36,497 bases of DNA from a virus. A program made the translations under genes and the position numbers. The stretch spans positions 1 through 36,497 of the IMG/VR virus record IMGVR_UViG_3300030106_002308, one strand, 5' to 3'. This document shows, piece after piece, positions 6,105-13,506 of this stretch. Every line of letters starts with the position of its first letter. Position 1 is the first letter of the stretch. The notes under the pieces were generated by a model. The model was not told the DNA's origin and ran no database searches. It saw only the letters and a list, made by a program, of their open reading frames with translations.

Positions 6105-7247
6105 TTAAGTTTGGAATGTCTGTATATCAACAAACATTGGTGCATCATTTCTTATTCTATCCTCTATCATCTTTACATATTTTGGATTTAACTCAATTAG
6201 CACGGCATCACGACCTAATCTATCAGCTACTAAACCTGTAGTTCCTGCACCTGCAAATGGATCTAACACAACTTGAGATTGCACTTCTGCTTTACAGTCG
6301 CAGTCAGGTATCCACCCAATAAATTTAACCGAATCAACTAATCCACTTGGCCCTGATATATGACCATCAGTCCTACCTGTTCTTTCAGCATAATATTTTC
6401 TTTGTGATTCCATATCTCTATTAGGATTCTTTTTTCTTTCAATCTCTCTTATATATGGTTTCTTGCAATTTGAACATTGTCCATGTTCACTTGATCCTGC
6501 TTTAATACACAACTCAGGTAAAGCAACTGGAAAGGTAGCAAAATGAGCTTCGGAATAACCATTGGTAGATATGTTCCAAACATCCCTTTTATTTCTTTTT
6601 CCACTGTCTGTGTATTTTTTACCACTGTATATTAAGTAATCTCCTGATTTATCGTTACCATATTTATTGCCGCCAAACCTTTGATTAGTTTCTCCTATAT
6701 CCATTGAGTCTTCTTTGATAGCTTCGTTATCGTAATAATACCTTGCGTTTTTAGATAACAAGAAAATGTGTTCATGTGATTTAGTGCATCTGTCTTTTAC
6801 AGGCTCAGGCATAGCGTTTGGTTTGGCCCATATTATGTCTTGCCTTAGAAACCAACCATCATCCTGTAAAGCAAAGGCTACTCTCCAAGGGATACCAACT
6901 AAATTTTTACTAGCTAGTCCTGGTACTTTATTGTTAACAGGATCTTTCTTAGTATTTCTGTGTTCTAAAGCTTTTGGGTCTCCAGTATCGTCTTTACCTG
7001 TGCTAACATAAGTGTCACCCAAGTTTAACCATACAGTTCCGTCAGGCCTTAAAACTCTTTTTACTTCTTTAAAAATACTAACAAGAGCCTTTACATATTC
7101 TTGTGGTGTGCTTTCTAATCCAAGTTGATTATCAACTCCATAATCTCTTAATCCCCAATAAGGTGGGCTCGTAACAACTGTTTGTATTGATTCGTCATCA
7201 ATATTTTTAAGTTGCTCTATACAATTACCTTGCAAAATCTTAATCAT
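6105..7247 (-). CDS. DNA N4-cytosine/N6-adenine methyltransferase (380 aa)
   Basis: This protein methylates an exocyclic amino group in DNA using S-adenosylmethionine. T-S-P-P-Y-W (residues 26-31) is the catalytic motif IV. The AdoMet-binding motif lies near the C-terminus (V-L-D-P-F-A-G-A-G-T-T-G-L, about 328-340), the order of the circularly permuted beta class. Between them is a four-cysteine zinc-like site (C-S-N-C-K-K-P and C-D-C). S-P-P-Y-W is common in N4-cytosine enzymes, but adenine methylation cannot be excluded. It overlaps the C5 methyltransferase gene by eight bases and ends the early operon. It is likely protective against host restriction; no partner nuclease with obvious specificity is seen. 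Confidence 0.93.
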   Translation of the reverse strand: MIKILQGNCIEQLKNIDDESIQTVVTSPPYWGLRDYGVDNQLGLESTPQEYVKALVSIFKEVKRVLRPDGTVWLNLGDTYVSTGKDDTGDPKALEHRNTKKDPVNNKVPGLASKNLVGIPWRVAFALQDDGWFLRQDIIWAKPNAMPEPVKDRCTKSHEHIFLLSKNARYYYDNEAIKEDSMDIGETNQRFGGNKYGNDKSGDYLIYSGKKYTDSGKRNKRDVWNISTNGYSEAHFATFPVALPELCIKAGSSEHGQCSNCKKPYIREIERKKNPNRDMESQRKYYAERTGRTDGHISGPSGLVDSVKFIGWIPDCDCKAEVQSQVVLDPFAGAGTTGLVADRLGRDAVLIELNPKYVKMIEDRIRNDAPMFVDIQTFQT

Positions 7248-8586
7248 TTATTTTCCTAGCAAGAACAGTAAGTGCATACGCTGCCTGGAGAGGTACGACT
7301 CCGTTTCCAAGTATTCTGAGTCTATCAACCCTGTGTAATCCAGTGGCCACCCCATCAGCCACTCTACGAATGTCGGATTCAAACGCAGATTTTTGTAAAG
7401 CTGGTGCGAGTTTTGGGTAGTCTCTGACGATTCTTTCCCACTCTGCTGAGTTTGGGCTTGGTGGGAATGTTTTAAGTTTAATTTTTTCCTGCTCTGCATT
7501 TCCAAGTTTTTCGTTGCTTGTGAGTTCCCATCGTATCTGTATTTCGTTGGGTCGCTTGCCATCGGTGTCTGCCAATTTTCTAGTGACTCCGCTACTGACA
7601 TCCCCACTGTCTTTCCTCTTTTCCCTTTCTTCACTGACGGAGGAACTGTGTTTACTGTGTCTTTCCAATCCCTTGCGTTTGGTGTTCCCCACATACTTGC
7701 TTGGCTGCCTAGACTCGGACTGTTCCGTTGATCTGGATTTGTTTCTGGATAAGCTTGATTGTCCATCGTGCTTGGTGTCATCCACTTGTCCATCTTCACT
7801 TGATCCCCTAGTCCTACTGAGTGAGAATCCTTCTTGTTCTTGGTTAGTCTTCTCCCCTTTTCGTTCAGTTCCATTTGGTTGTGTTCTATGAAATCGTGTG
7901 TCGTTGGTGTCTTCCAGTTCTGAGTTGCTTCTTGCTCTAGAAATATTCCGTATTTCGTTCCCTTCTTGTGACTGACATTCTCCCCATCCGTCAACTCTCT
8001 CTGTCTGTGTGAGTCCATCGCCTTTGGTGTGGGCCAACTGGCTACGACTCCACTCTCCCCATCGGATGCCGCGCTTGTACGCCAAGATGAAGACTCTTTC
8101 TCTCCTATGGGATGCTCCAATGTCTGCTGCTTTAACACTTCCCCATTGTGCATCGAACCCCATTTCGGAAAGGTCTCCAAGTATGGTGTCAATTCCATGT
8201 CCAGTAATGAGGCCTAAAACATTTTCCAAGAAGAATCCTTTGGGTCGTACCGACAAACCGATTTGCTTGATGTCATCCCAAAGCCATCTTTCATCTTCTG
8301 TGCCTTTTCTTTTTCCTGCGATTGACCATGGTTGGCATGGGAATCCTCCAATGATCCAATCCACTTTTCCAATCCAAGGGCTGCCATCGAAGGTTGAGGA
8401 ATCTGACCAAATAGGTGCGTCATCCAGGATTCCTTTTTCCATGCCTTCGACCAAAACTGCGACTGACGAAATTTCTCTCTCGACATAACAGACTGTTCTA
8501 GCATTGGGAATAGCCAATCTAAATCCGATGTCGAGTCCTCCTCCTCCCGAATATAATGAGATGACATTTTCGGTATTCTTAACCAC
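7240..8586 (-). CDS. C5-cytosine DNA methyltransferase (448 aa)
   Basis: Motif I L-Y-S-G-G-G-G-L-D-I-G-F (11-22), motif IV G-G-F-P-C-Q-P-W-S with catalytic Cys84, motif VI E-N-V (121-123), motif VIII near R-R-E-R-V-F-I-L-A-Y (161-170) and the closing L-R-I-L-G-N-G-V-V-P-L-Q-A-A-Y-A-L are all present, so the enzyme should be active. Start is GTG, six bases after AGGAGG. The target-recognition part (about 171-395) is unusually hydrophilic and repeat-like, with five L/V-x-x-T motifs at spacings of about 30-45 residues (L-A-H-T, L-E-D-T, V-D-D-T, V-G-N-T, L-A-D-T). A second reading frame is open through this same part. The gene is visibly less AT-rich than its neighbours, which may indicate transfer or constraint from two frames. 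Confidence 0.95.
   Translation of the reverse strand: MVKNTENVISLYSGGGGLDIGFRLAIPNARTVCYVEREISSVAVLVEGMEKGILDDAPIWSDSSTFDGSPWIGKVDWIIGGFPCQPWSIAGKRKGTEDERWLWDDIKQIGLSVRPKGFFLENVLGLITGHGIDTILGDLSEMGFDAQWGSVKAADIGASHRRERVFILAYKRGIRWGEWSRSQLAHTKGDGLTQTERVDGWGECQSQEGNEIRNISRARSNSELEDTNDTRFHRTQPNGTERKGEKTNQEQEGFSLSRTRGSSEDGQVDDTKHDGQSSLSRNKSRSTEQSESRQPSKYVGNTKRKGLERHSKHSSSVSEEREKRKDSGDVSSGVTRKLADTDGKRPNEIQIRWELTSNEKLGNAEQEKIKLKTFPPSPNSAEWERIVRDYPKLAPALQKSAFESDIRRVADGVATGLHRVDRLRILGNGVVPLQAAYALTVLARKIND
7248..8198 (-). other. Overlapping same-strand open frame inside the C5 methyltransferase (316 codons)
   Basis: This frame is open for 316 codons inside the methyltransferase gene and ends eight bases from its stop. 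It carries five W-x-T-P-x-x-x-D motifs (W at about 55, 95, 139, 170 and 209) and ends with L-N-P-T-F-V-E-W-L-M-G-W-P (about 273-285). I recall proteins of this kind (W-P-T-P-x-A-x-D repeats plus L-N-P-x-F-V-E-W-L-M-G) as annotated hypothetical phage proteins near C5 methyltransferases. The same frame is also open further upstream (8588-8214, with an ATG two bases before the GTG start) and is broken by one stop near 8214. It is either a true overprinted gene or a side effect of the repeat coding. Confidence 0.35.
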
Positions 8587-8616
8587 ATTTAACCTCCTGT
8601 GTTGTTTGTTTTTTTA

Positions 8617-9000
8617 TCATATGCCTAAATCTTTACTTGAGTCAAGACTTCTCTTGATTCTCATTTCTTCTTTTCTAATGTGTTTTGTAATATCTAAAAA
8701 TATATCAACTTCCATAGTTACTAAATGGACTGCTTTATTTTTATTTACCTTATGAGTTTGACATACTATTGGTATCTTGCCTGTAGCATTAGCAGCCTTC
8801 CTGGCTTGATCTACGGCCTTTAATGTTCTGGAGCTAACTACGCTGCCAGCTTTTACTTCACCAGCAAACTTGATTGTTTCTATATCAGGTACATCTCCTG
8901 AGTGTCTGCCAGTTACTGGTATGCGTTTTGCGTTTACTTTATCTCCGCCCAGCTTCTCTCTCCACCATCTCTCCCAGTTTTTCCATGTTGATCTATCCAT
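8617..9000 (-). CDS. PD-(D/E)XK-like nuclease / resolvase candidate (127 aa)
   Basis: The segment P-D-I-E-T-I-K-F-A-G-E-V-K (about 38-50) gives the P-D...E-x-K pattern of PD-(D/E)XK nucleases, with Asp39, Glu48 and Lys50 as likely metal and catalytic residues. The N-terminal W-K-N-W-E-R-W-W-R-E-K-L-G-G plus R-I-P-V-T-G-R is typical of small phage endonucleases resembling Holliday-junction resolvases. It sits between methyltransferase genes, so a restriction-like or recombination role are both possible. Recombination fits better with the annealing protein in the same operon. It overlaps the gene upstream by eight bases. Confidence 0.7.
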   Translation of the reverse strand: MDRSTWKNWERWWREKLGGDKVNAKRIPVTGRHSGDVPDIETIKFAGEVKAGSVVSSRTLKAVDQARKAANATGKIPIVCQTHKVNKNKAVHLVTMEVDIFLDITKHIRKEEMRIKRSLDSSKDLGI

Positions 9001-9403
9001 GACTTTCCTCTTTTAGTTTTTTTGAAAGCTCTCTTTGATTTTTTGCAATTATTTTTTTCAAATCTTCTACTGTTTTAGAAGGTGTTGTAGAAGAATATTT
9101 AATTGGTAGAAAACCATTGTCTTTAACTGCAATTTCTATGTCATCTTCTGGTCTTCTCATAACAAATCCAGATTTTACAAGTGGTTCAGTTTTTGTGGAT
9201 ACTTTGGGAACAGTTCTTAACTTGGCTGCTCTTTCTGTAAAACTTACACGAGATTTTTTTTCTTCAAAATTTTCTCTCTGTATTGGTGTTGTATCTCTGT
9301 CAACTCTTTTCTTTTGTTTTTTTGGTTTATGATGAATGTATAATTTAACGCCAAACTTTTTTAATATTGGGTTAATTTTTTGTGTTAATTTTTTTCTATC
9401 CAT
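8993..9403 (-). CDS. Basic 136-aa protein, unknown
   Basis: I choose ATG at 9403 (M-D-R-K-K-L-T-Q-K) because GGAGG lies seven bases before it. A longer reading to 9499 would run through the small zinc-ribbon-like gene at 9396-9554. The protein is rich in lysine and arginine (K-P-K-K-Q-K-K-R), largely polar, and ends with a charged helix (D-L-K-K-I-I-A-K-N-Q-R-E-L-S-K-K-L-K-E-E). No domain is recognised. It overlaps both neighbours by eight bases. It may help the nuclease or bind DNA, but this is not shown. Confidence 0.7.
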   Translation of the reverse strand: MDRKKLTQKINPILKKFGVKLYIHHKPKKQKKRVDRDTTPIQRENFEEKKSRVSFTERAAKLRTVPKVSTKTEPLVKSGFVMRRPEDDIEIAVKDNGFLPIKYSSTTPSKTVEDLKKIIAKNQRELSKKLKEESHG

Positions 9404-9554
9404 TGTTTTTCCTCCATACACTACCGAACCTGCCATCCATGCTATTGAATCCCTCTTTCTTCTCGCCGCACTTACACTTGCCAATAGACACAGGGCCATT
9501 CGGTGGTGGATATATAAATTTATGTATGTGCTTCTTTTTATCTTCTACTTTCAT
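9396..9554 (-). CDS. Small Cys-containing protein (52 aa)
   Basis: Starts on an ATGA overlap with the adenine methyltransferase stop and ends eight bases inside the next gene, matching the coupled style of this operon. The centre is G-K-C-K-C-G-E-K-K-E-G-F, with a His-x-His near the N-terminus (H-I-H). This could form a small metal site but is too short to name. Function unknown. Confidence 0.6.
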   Translation of the reverse strand: MKVEDKKKHIHKFIYPPPNGPVSIGKCKCGEKKEGFNSMDGRFGSVWRKNNG

Positions 9555-10192
9555 AATAATTTAATTTGTTTAGTTTCTTCTTCAATTCTTTTATTAGCCA
9601 TATCGTAATATTCTTTATCAATCTCAATACCGACAAATTCTTCTGTGCCAAAATTATGACAAGCAATTGCACTACTACCACTACCTAAATGCGTATCTAA
9701 TATCTTGTCAGATTGTTGAGAATATTTTTCTAATAGCCAAGAATATAATTCTCTTGGTTTTTGTGTAGGATGTATTTTGCCTTTTTTTCTATTATCATAT
9801 TTATACAAAGATGCAGGTTTCTCAAATGATGTCCAAGCAATCTCAACTGCTGAAAAGTTTGGAAATGGTTGACATTTATCCCATACAATTACACATCTGT
9901 AAGGAGGTAAATCAAAGTAATTACCACCCCATATAATTTGATTTTTACTTACCCTAAACAATTCATTAAAATATTCTTTGCTTGGTTTTTTATCCCATTT
10001 AATAAACTTATTAGCATTTTTATTTAAAATCCTATTTTTTAATTTACCACCACCTTTTGCATGTATACCTGAATTGTTACCAAATCCATAAGGTGGATCT
10101 ACAATAGCCAAATCAAAGTAATCATCTTCGTACTTGGAAAGAATATTCATGCAGTCATCATTGATAATGCTAAAATTATCTCCTAACATCAT
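9551..10192 (-). CDS. N6-adenine-type DNA methyltransferase (213 aa)
   Basis: D-P-P-Y-G (32-36) is the catalytic motif IV of amino-methyltransferases, and T-H-L-G-S-G-S-S-A-I-A near the C-terminus is the AdoMet-binding motif I, again beta-class order. I-H-P-T-Q-K-P is also typical. I start it at ATG 10192 (a second ATG follows at once), with GGAAGG just upstream; an upstream GTG at 10234 is possible. It overlaps the helicase-loader gene by 17 bases. It is a second amino-methyltransferase beside the one at 6105-7247, with different length and motif context, so the two probably modify different sites. Confidence 0.92.
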   Translation of the reverse strand: MMLGDNFSIINDDCMNILSKYEDDYFDLAIVDPPYGFGNNSGIHAKGGGKLKNRILNKNANKFIKWDKKPSKEYFNELFRVSKNQIIWGGNYFDLPPYRCVIVWDKCQPFPNFSAVEIAWTSFEKPASLYKYDNRKKGKIHPTQKPRELYSWLLEKYSQQSDKILDTHLGSGSSAIACHNFGTEEFVGIEIDKEYYDMANKRIEEETKQIKLL

Positions 10193-10979
10193 AAGCCTTC
10201 CACATTGATACGAGTTTACCTTCTGCTTTCTCACCTTGCTTAGACAATACCCTACTCATCACCCTTTGCCCTACTATGTTTGATAGTGCAGCTTCTGGGT
10301 TCTTTGCTTGGTTATCTTTGATGTTTCCTGCTACGAGTGTTGGCATGAATCTGTCTGATCGGTGTACTATGACCTCTTGAAGAGTTGTTCTTAGGTAATC
10401 GTTATTATCCCAAGAAACATACATTTCATCAAGGATTAACATTTCTTTCGTTAGCAAAGCATCTTTGAATTTATGAACATTGTCCATATCTCTCATCCTG
10501 TGACCAAAGATTGTGCCAGTCACATACCAAACATCCAGGCCCGCATTGATAAGTTCGTTGGCTGCCGACTCGCACAAGTGAGTTTTGCCTGTTCCTGTTG
10601 GGCCTGTAAGCATAATTAGGTATGGAGTCTTCTTCTGAATCCATCTAGCAACAATGTTCTTTGCGTTTCTACATTGACTCCTAGCTTCAACAGATGTCTG
10701 TTTATCTGGGTTGTAGTCTGAAAAGGTGTGTAAGGCTCTGTTAAGGCCCTCAAAACCAGCAAGATCATATTTTATCTTTGACAAATCTTGAGTCTGATCC
10801 TCTTTGCAGTCTGGACACCTGATGTATTTAACATTATGTTTGTCTACTTCTCTTGGTCTTAGCCACAATAAATCGTCACAAGTTCTGCATGAGATCAGTT
10901 GTGTACGATCATAGCTTGTCGAATATGTCTTCCCCTGTGGGCTTTCCCGCTTGAAGTGATCGAAGTTTAGTTTTTCCAT
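10176..10979 (-). CDS. DnaC/IstB-like AAA+ ATPase, helicase loader (267 aa)
   Basis: A four-cysteine zinc ribbon (C31, C34, C55, C58) is followed by an ATPase core with Walker A G-P-T-G-T-G-K-T (126-133) and Walker B M-L-I-L-D-E (180-185). This is the pattern of phage DnaC-like loaders that bring the host replicative helicase to the origin. Ribosome site AAGGAGG lies nine bases before ATG. It overlaps the winged-helix initiator gene by 71 bases, a strong sign that the two act together. No phage helicase or polymerase is seen, so host enzymes are expected to replicate the genome. Confidence 0.88.
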   Translation of the reverse strand: MEKLNFDHFKRESPQGKTYSTSYDRTQLISCRTCDDLLWLRPREVDKHNVKYIRCPDCKEDQTQDLSKIKYDLAGFEGLNRALHTFSDYNPDKQTSVEARSQCRNAKNIVARWIQKKTPYLIMLTGPTGTGKTHLCESAANELINAGLDVWYVTGTIFGHRMRDMDNVHKFKDALLTKEMLILDEMYVSWDNNDYLRTTLQEVIVHRSDRFMPTLVAGNIKDNQAKNPEAALSNIVGQRVMSRVLSKQGEKAEGKLVSMWKAYDVRR

Positions 10980-11667
10980 TTCGTTGTTCCTCCTTTTTGC
11001 ACCAATTTATAAATGCAGTTAATGGTTGTTTGTATTTGTATTTCTTTTCAATCTCAACTCCAGTGAAGAATGCTAAAGCTGAATTATGGAGAATGTTATC
11101 AGAAAATCTTTTTTCTTGCATATCTATCCAATCTTCAGAAAGATTTAATCCTGACACTTTCTCTAGCGTTAGAACCCAATCTTTTTCTTTCTTTATACTT
11201 TCTTTCTTTTTATTAAGATTTATTATTCTTTTCTTTTTTGTATTACTTTTTTCTTTTCTTAATCCATCGGACATAGATGTCCTCTGGTTTTTATCGTTGT
11301 CATGTCCATCGGACACGGATGTCCTATGGTTTAGGTTAGAGTCATCAGAAAAATGTCCTACGAATTGTATGCAATTTTCATCGTGTTCTCTTGTGTTATC
11401 ACCAGTAATTATCCGATAGACATTACCAACATATTTACCTTTTGTTTGAGCCTTAGATATTTGAATCAGTTTCAGATCCTGGAGTTGTAGCAGCAACCTT
11501 CGTATTTGTCTTTCAACAAGCCCTGTCTTTTGACTTAGAATCTTCTGACTGGGCCAAGCACAAAGACAACCATCCCTAGCGTAATCTAATAACACCAACA
11601 ACAGTAGTCTTTGCCCTGACTTTAATCCGTCTAATCTAAATGCCCATCCATGATGAGCAAACGACAT
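10909..11667 (-). CDS. Winged-helix replication initiator (252 aa)
   Basis: Residues 1-88 form a winged helix-turn-helix of the HTH_36 type seen in phage replication proteins (S-G-Q-R-L-L-L-L-V-L-L-D-Y-A-R then W-P-S-Q-K-I-L-S-Q-K-T-G-L-V-E-R-Q-I-R-R-L-L). A polar linker rich in lysine and asparagine (about 130-165) leads to a helical C-terminal part resembling DnaD/DnaT-like tails. By analogy with lambda O and similar proteins it should bind the origin and recruit the loader encoded next. It starts on TAATG with the annealing-protein gene. The identity of the C-terminal part is less certain. Confidence 0.78.
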   Translation of the reverse strand: MSFAHHGWAFRLDGLKSGQRLLLLVLLDYARDGCLCAWPSQKILSQKTGLVERQIRRLLLQLQDLKLIQISKAQTKGKYVGNVYRIITGDNTREHDENCIQFVGHFSDDSNLNHRTSVSDGHDNDKNQRTSMSDGLRKEKSNTKKKRIINLNKKKESIKKEKDWVLTLEKVSGLNLSEDWIDMQEKRFSDNILHNSALAFFTGVEIEKKYKYKQPLTAFINWCKKEEQRNGKTKLRSLQAGKPTGEDIFDKL

Positions 11668-12401
11668 TAGAGCTTACCTGTGGCTGCATTTTCAATGGCT
11701 TCTCTACAAGATGAATCTAAGTTTGGTCTAGCCAATACCCAATTTGCCCAACCAACATCATTCTTAACAACATCTATTAGTTCTTTACCTTTGTATTCAG
11801 CCCAAGGAGTTCCCTCTTTACCACCAATTACAACTCTCCAAACTCCATTCTCATCCTCTTTACATGGTGTAAATGGTGCATCAGGGTCGTATTGTCTTTT
11901 TGGTTGTTCTTGAATCTGATTAGGTTTCCATTCAGATTGTTGTTGTGGTTCGTCTGCATACCTTACAACATCGTCATCCTGACTAAAGATACCAAAGCTA
12001 TTACTTGCATACCTAATGCCCAAGACATAGGCTCTCTTGTAAGCCATAGCCAATCCTCTTTGCCTGGCACCTTTCATGTTGCCAAGTATCTCTCCATTAT
12101 CCCAAGTACCAACTCCTGTACCCACAACCTTTCCGTCAGACTCAACGATGTCCAAGATGATTGTAATCTTGCAACCTTCACCAAACGGCTCTTCGTTGAT
12201 TTCTTTTAGTGTTGCGTTCAGCCCAAACTCTTCTGCTAACTTTGCTGCACCACCTACCCAGAGGAAATCTGATGTCTTACCTTCAATCTTTCCGAAGTCA
12301 ACACCTTCTTTCATCTGCTCTTTTAGTTTGTTAGATCTTTGCAGTTTAGTTTCAACTACAAATTCTCCTAAATCTTCTGGATGTATATCTTTACTTGCCA
12401 C
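11667..12401 (-). CDS. Putative single-strand annealing protein, Rad52/ERF-like (244 aa)
   Basis: Start is GTG with AAGGAG seven bases upstream. The core reads D-F-L-W-V-G-G-A-A-K-L-A-E-E-F-G-L (about 46-62), then M-K-G-A-R-Q-R-G-L-A-M-A-Y-K-R-A-Y-V-L-G (about 109-128) and S-F-G-I-F-S-Q-D-D-D. This arrangement resembles a group of phage proteins thought to be Rad52-like annealing proteins (G-A-x-K-L, K-R-A...F-T-Q-D). The C-terminal third is proline/glutamine-rich and then acidic, a possible interaction tail. In a recombination-dependent phage it would coat and pair single strands. Assignment is by recalled motif and neighbourhood only. Confidence 0.6.
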   Translation of the reverse strand: MASKDIHPEDLGEFVVETKLQRSNKLKEQMKEGVDFGKIEGKTSDFLWVGGAAKLAEEFGLNATLKEINEEPFGEGCKITIILDIVESDGKVVGTGVGTWDNGEILGNMKGARQRGLAMAYKRAYVLGIRYASNSFGIFSQDDDVVRYADEPQQQSEWKPNQIQEQPKRQYDPDAPFTPCKEDENGVWRVVIGGKEGTPWAEYKGKELIDVVKNDVGWANWVLARPNLDSSCREAIENAATGKL

Positions 12402-12558
12402 TGTTTAACTCCTTTGCAACTTGGTCTAATTTTCTTAATGCAACTCCATCAACTGTAAATTGTCTTACTAAAGCTGATGGTGAATTACCTGTTAGTTTGG
12501 CTATTGCTTTTAAGTCTTCCCATAATTCTTCTGGGAATAGTATGTGTCTTCCTATCAT
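12391..12558 (-). CDS. Ribbon-helix-helix mini-protein (55 aa)
   Basis: Reads M-I-G-R-H-I-L-F-P-E-E-L-W-E-D-L-K-A-I-A then T-G-N-S-P-S-A-L-V-R-Q-F-T, the strand-helix-turn-helix pattern of Arc/CopG-type regulators. R-H-I-L-F-P would supply the DNA-contacting beta strand of a dimer. It starts on an ATGA overlap with the upstream gene and ends 11 bases inside the annealing-protein gene. It could autoregulate the early operon, for example at the repeats near 13956; this is inference. Confidence 0.75.
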   Translation of the reverse strand: MIGRHILFPEELWEDLKAIAKLTGNSPSALVRQFTVDGVALRKLDQVAKELNSGK

Positions 12559-12980
12559 AGTTCCTCCTTCTTTGAAACTTTTATTGATGATGTTATTTTT
12601 TTAGTTACCTTGTCTATGTAATCTGCCGTTCTTCCTCCTTGTTTATGAATTTTATTAACTTCAGCTACACTTACCTTTTCAGGTACAGTTTTAATTTCTG
12701 TATGTTTAGGAACAATACATCTGTCTAGTTCCTCAGGTTCTAACCATTCCCCTATTGCAGCCCGTAATTCATCAGGTTTAATTATTTTAGTTGATCCTCT
12801 TTTAATAACCATGTTGTTACCGATTAACTCACTGGCCCAAGTGTTTTCAGATCGTTCCTCAAACTCAAGCTCTATCTCTCTCTCTATTTTTGCTTTATCT
12901 TCTTTCATTGATTTCATCATGCTATTGATTGTTTCCAATCTATTAGCAAGAGTATCTATTTCTTGTCTACTTAAACTCAT
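12555..12980 (-). CDS. Coiled-coil early protein (141 aa)
   Basis: An N-terminal coiled coil (about residues 5-42; I-D-T-L-A-N-R-L-E-T-I-N...K-I-E-R-E-I-E-L-E-F-E-E) leads to a compact region and a C-terminal V-A-E-V-N-K-I-H-K-Q-G-G-R-T-A-D-Y-I. The layout recalls phage early proteins of the Gp157-like kind, often placed next to annealing proteins, but I do not see a definite family match. It is chained by four-base overlaps to its neighbours. Confidence 0.7.
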   Translation of the reverse strand: MSLSRQEIDTLANRLETINSMMKSMKEDKAKIEREIELEFEERSENTWASELIGNNMVIKRGSTKIIKPDELRAAIGEWLEPEELDRCIVPKHTEIKTVPEKVSVAEVNKIHKQGGRTADYIDKVTKKITSSIKVSKKEEL

Positions 12981-13288
12981 TGTTTAACCTCTTTCTTTTT
13001 AATTGTTTTTAGTTTTTTTATGTGTTTTTTTACATCTTTATTTAGTTGTCCACTCCAAAAAGCAAGTCTTTCAAGTTGCTCAATATCATCATGCACAACT
13101 AATCTAAATGATGTGTCGGTTTGATCTGTTTGTAGATCAACCCATACGTCTTTAAGTCTTAATTGTACCCAATTAGATCCTGGAGTATTCGTAGTATCAA
13201 AAATCCTTTTTGTTTGTGTTCCTAACGAATCCCCAAACCTATCCAGAAGGATTCCTCTATAATAATTCGTTGTTGATAAATGAACCAT
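12977..13288 (-). CDS. Unknown early protein (103 aa)
   Basis: Has a strong GGAGG site before ATG and a TAATG overlap with the upstream gene. Mixed strand/helix sequence with two tryptophans in D-V-W-V-D-L and A-F-W-S-G, and a lysine-rich C-terminus (D-V-K-K-H-I-K-K-L-K-T-I-K-K-K). Soluble, with no recognised domain. It is a member of the early minus-strand operon. Confidence 0.7.
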   Translation of the reverse strand: MVHLSTTNYYRGILLDRFGDSLGTQTKRIFDTTNTPGSNWVQLRLKDVWVDLQTDQTDTSFRLVVHDDIEQLERLAFWSGQLNKDVKKHIKKLKTIKKKEVKQ

Positions 13289-13506
13289 TATCCCCTCCTG
13301 TTCTCGTAGTTGTTTAGTTGAATTGAATCTATGTCAGGAGTATCAGGTTTCTCTGGTACTCTTAACTTAACATCACATTCTTCTAGGAATCTTACAGCTT
13401 GTAAGAGTTGAGGAATCATGATGTCATTGTCTGATGAATCTTGAATCGTTTTCATAGCTTGATTCAAGACATTCAGTATGTATTGTTTTGGTGTAAATGT
13501 TTGCAT
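13288..13506 (-). CDS. Unknown small early protein (72 aa)
   Basis: A short helical protein with an acidic middle (Q-D-S-S-D-N-D-I-M-I-P) and a tail rich in P and D. Ribosome-like GGAAGG lies about eight bases upstream. It directly follows the 106-aa gene and overlaps the next start by one base. No recognised domain. Confidence 0.65.
   Translation of the reverse strand: MQTFTPKQYILNVLNQAMKTIQDSSDNDIMIPQLLQAVRFLEECDVKLRVPEKPDTPDIDSIQLNNYENRRG

Noticed and set aside
7514-8488. Long plus-strand open frames (7514-7891, 8009-8488) antisense to the C5 methyltransferase
   Set aside because: They are opposite to a well-supported gene, with no ribosome site and no recognisable motif. The lower AT content there leaves many frames open by chance.
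9404-9499. Longer start for the 136-aa basic protein
   Set aside because: GGAGG stands correctly before ATG 9403, and the extension overlaps most of a better-placed small gene in another frame.
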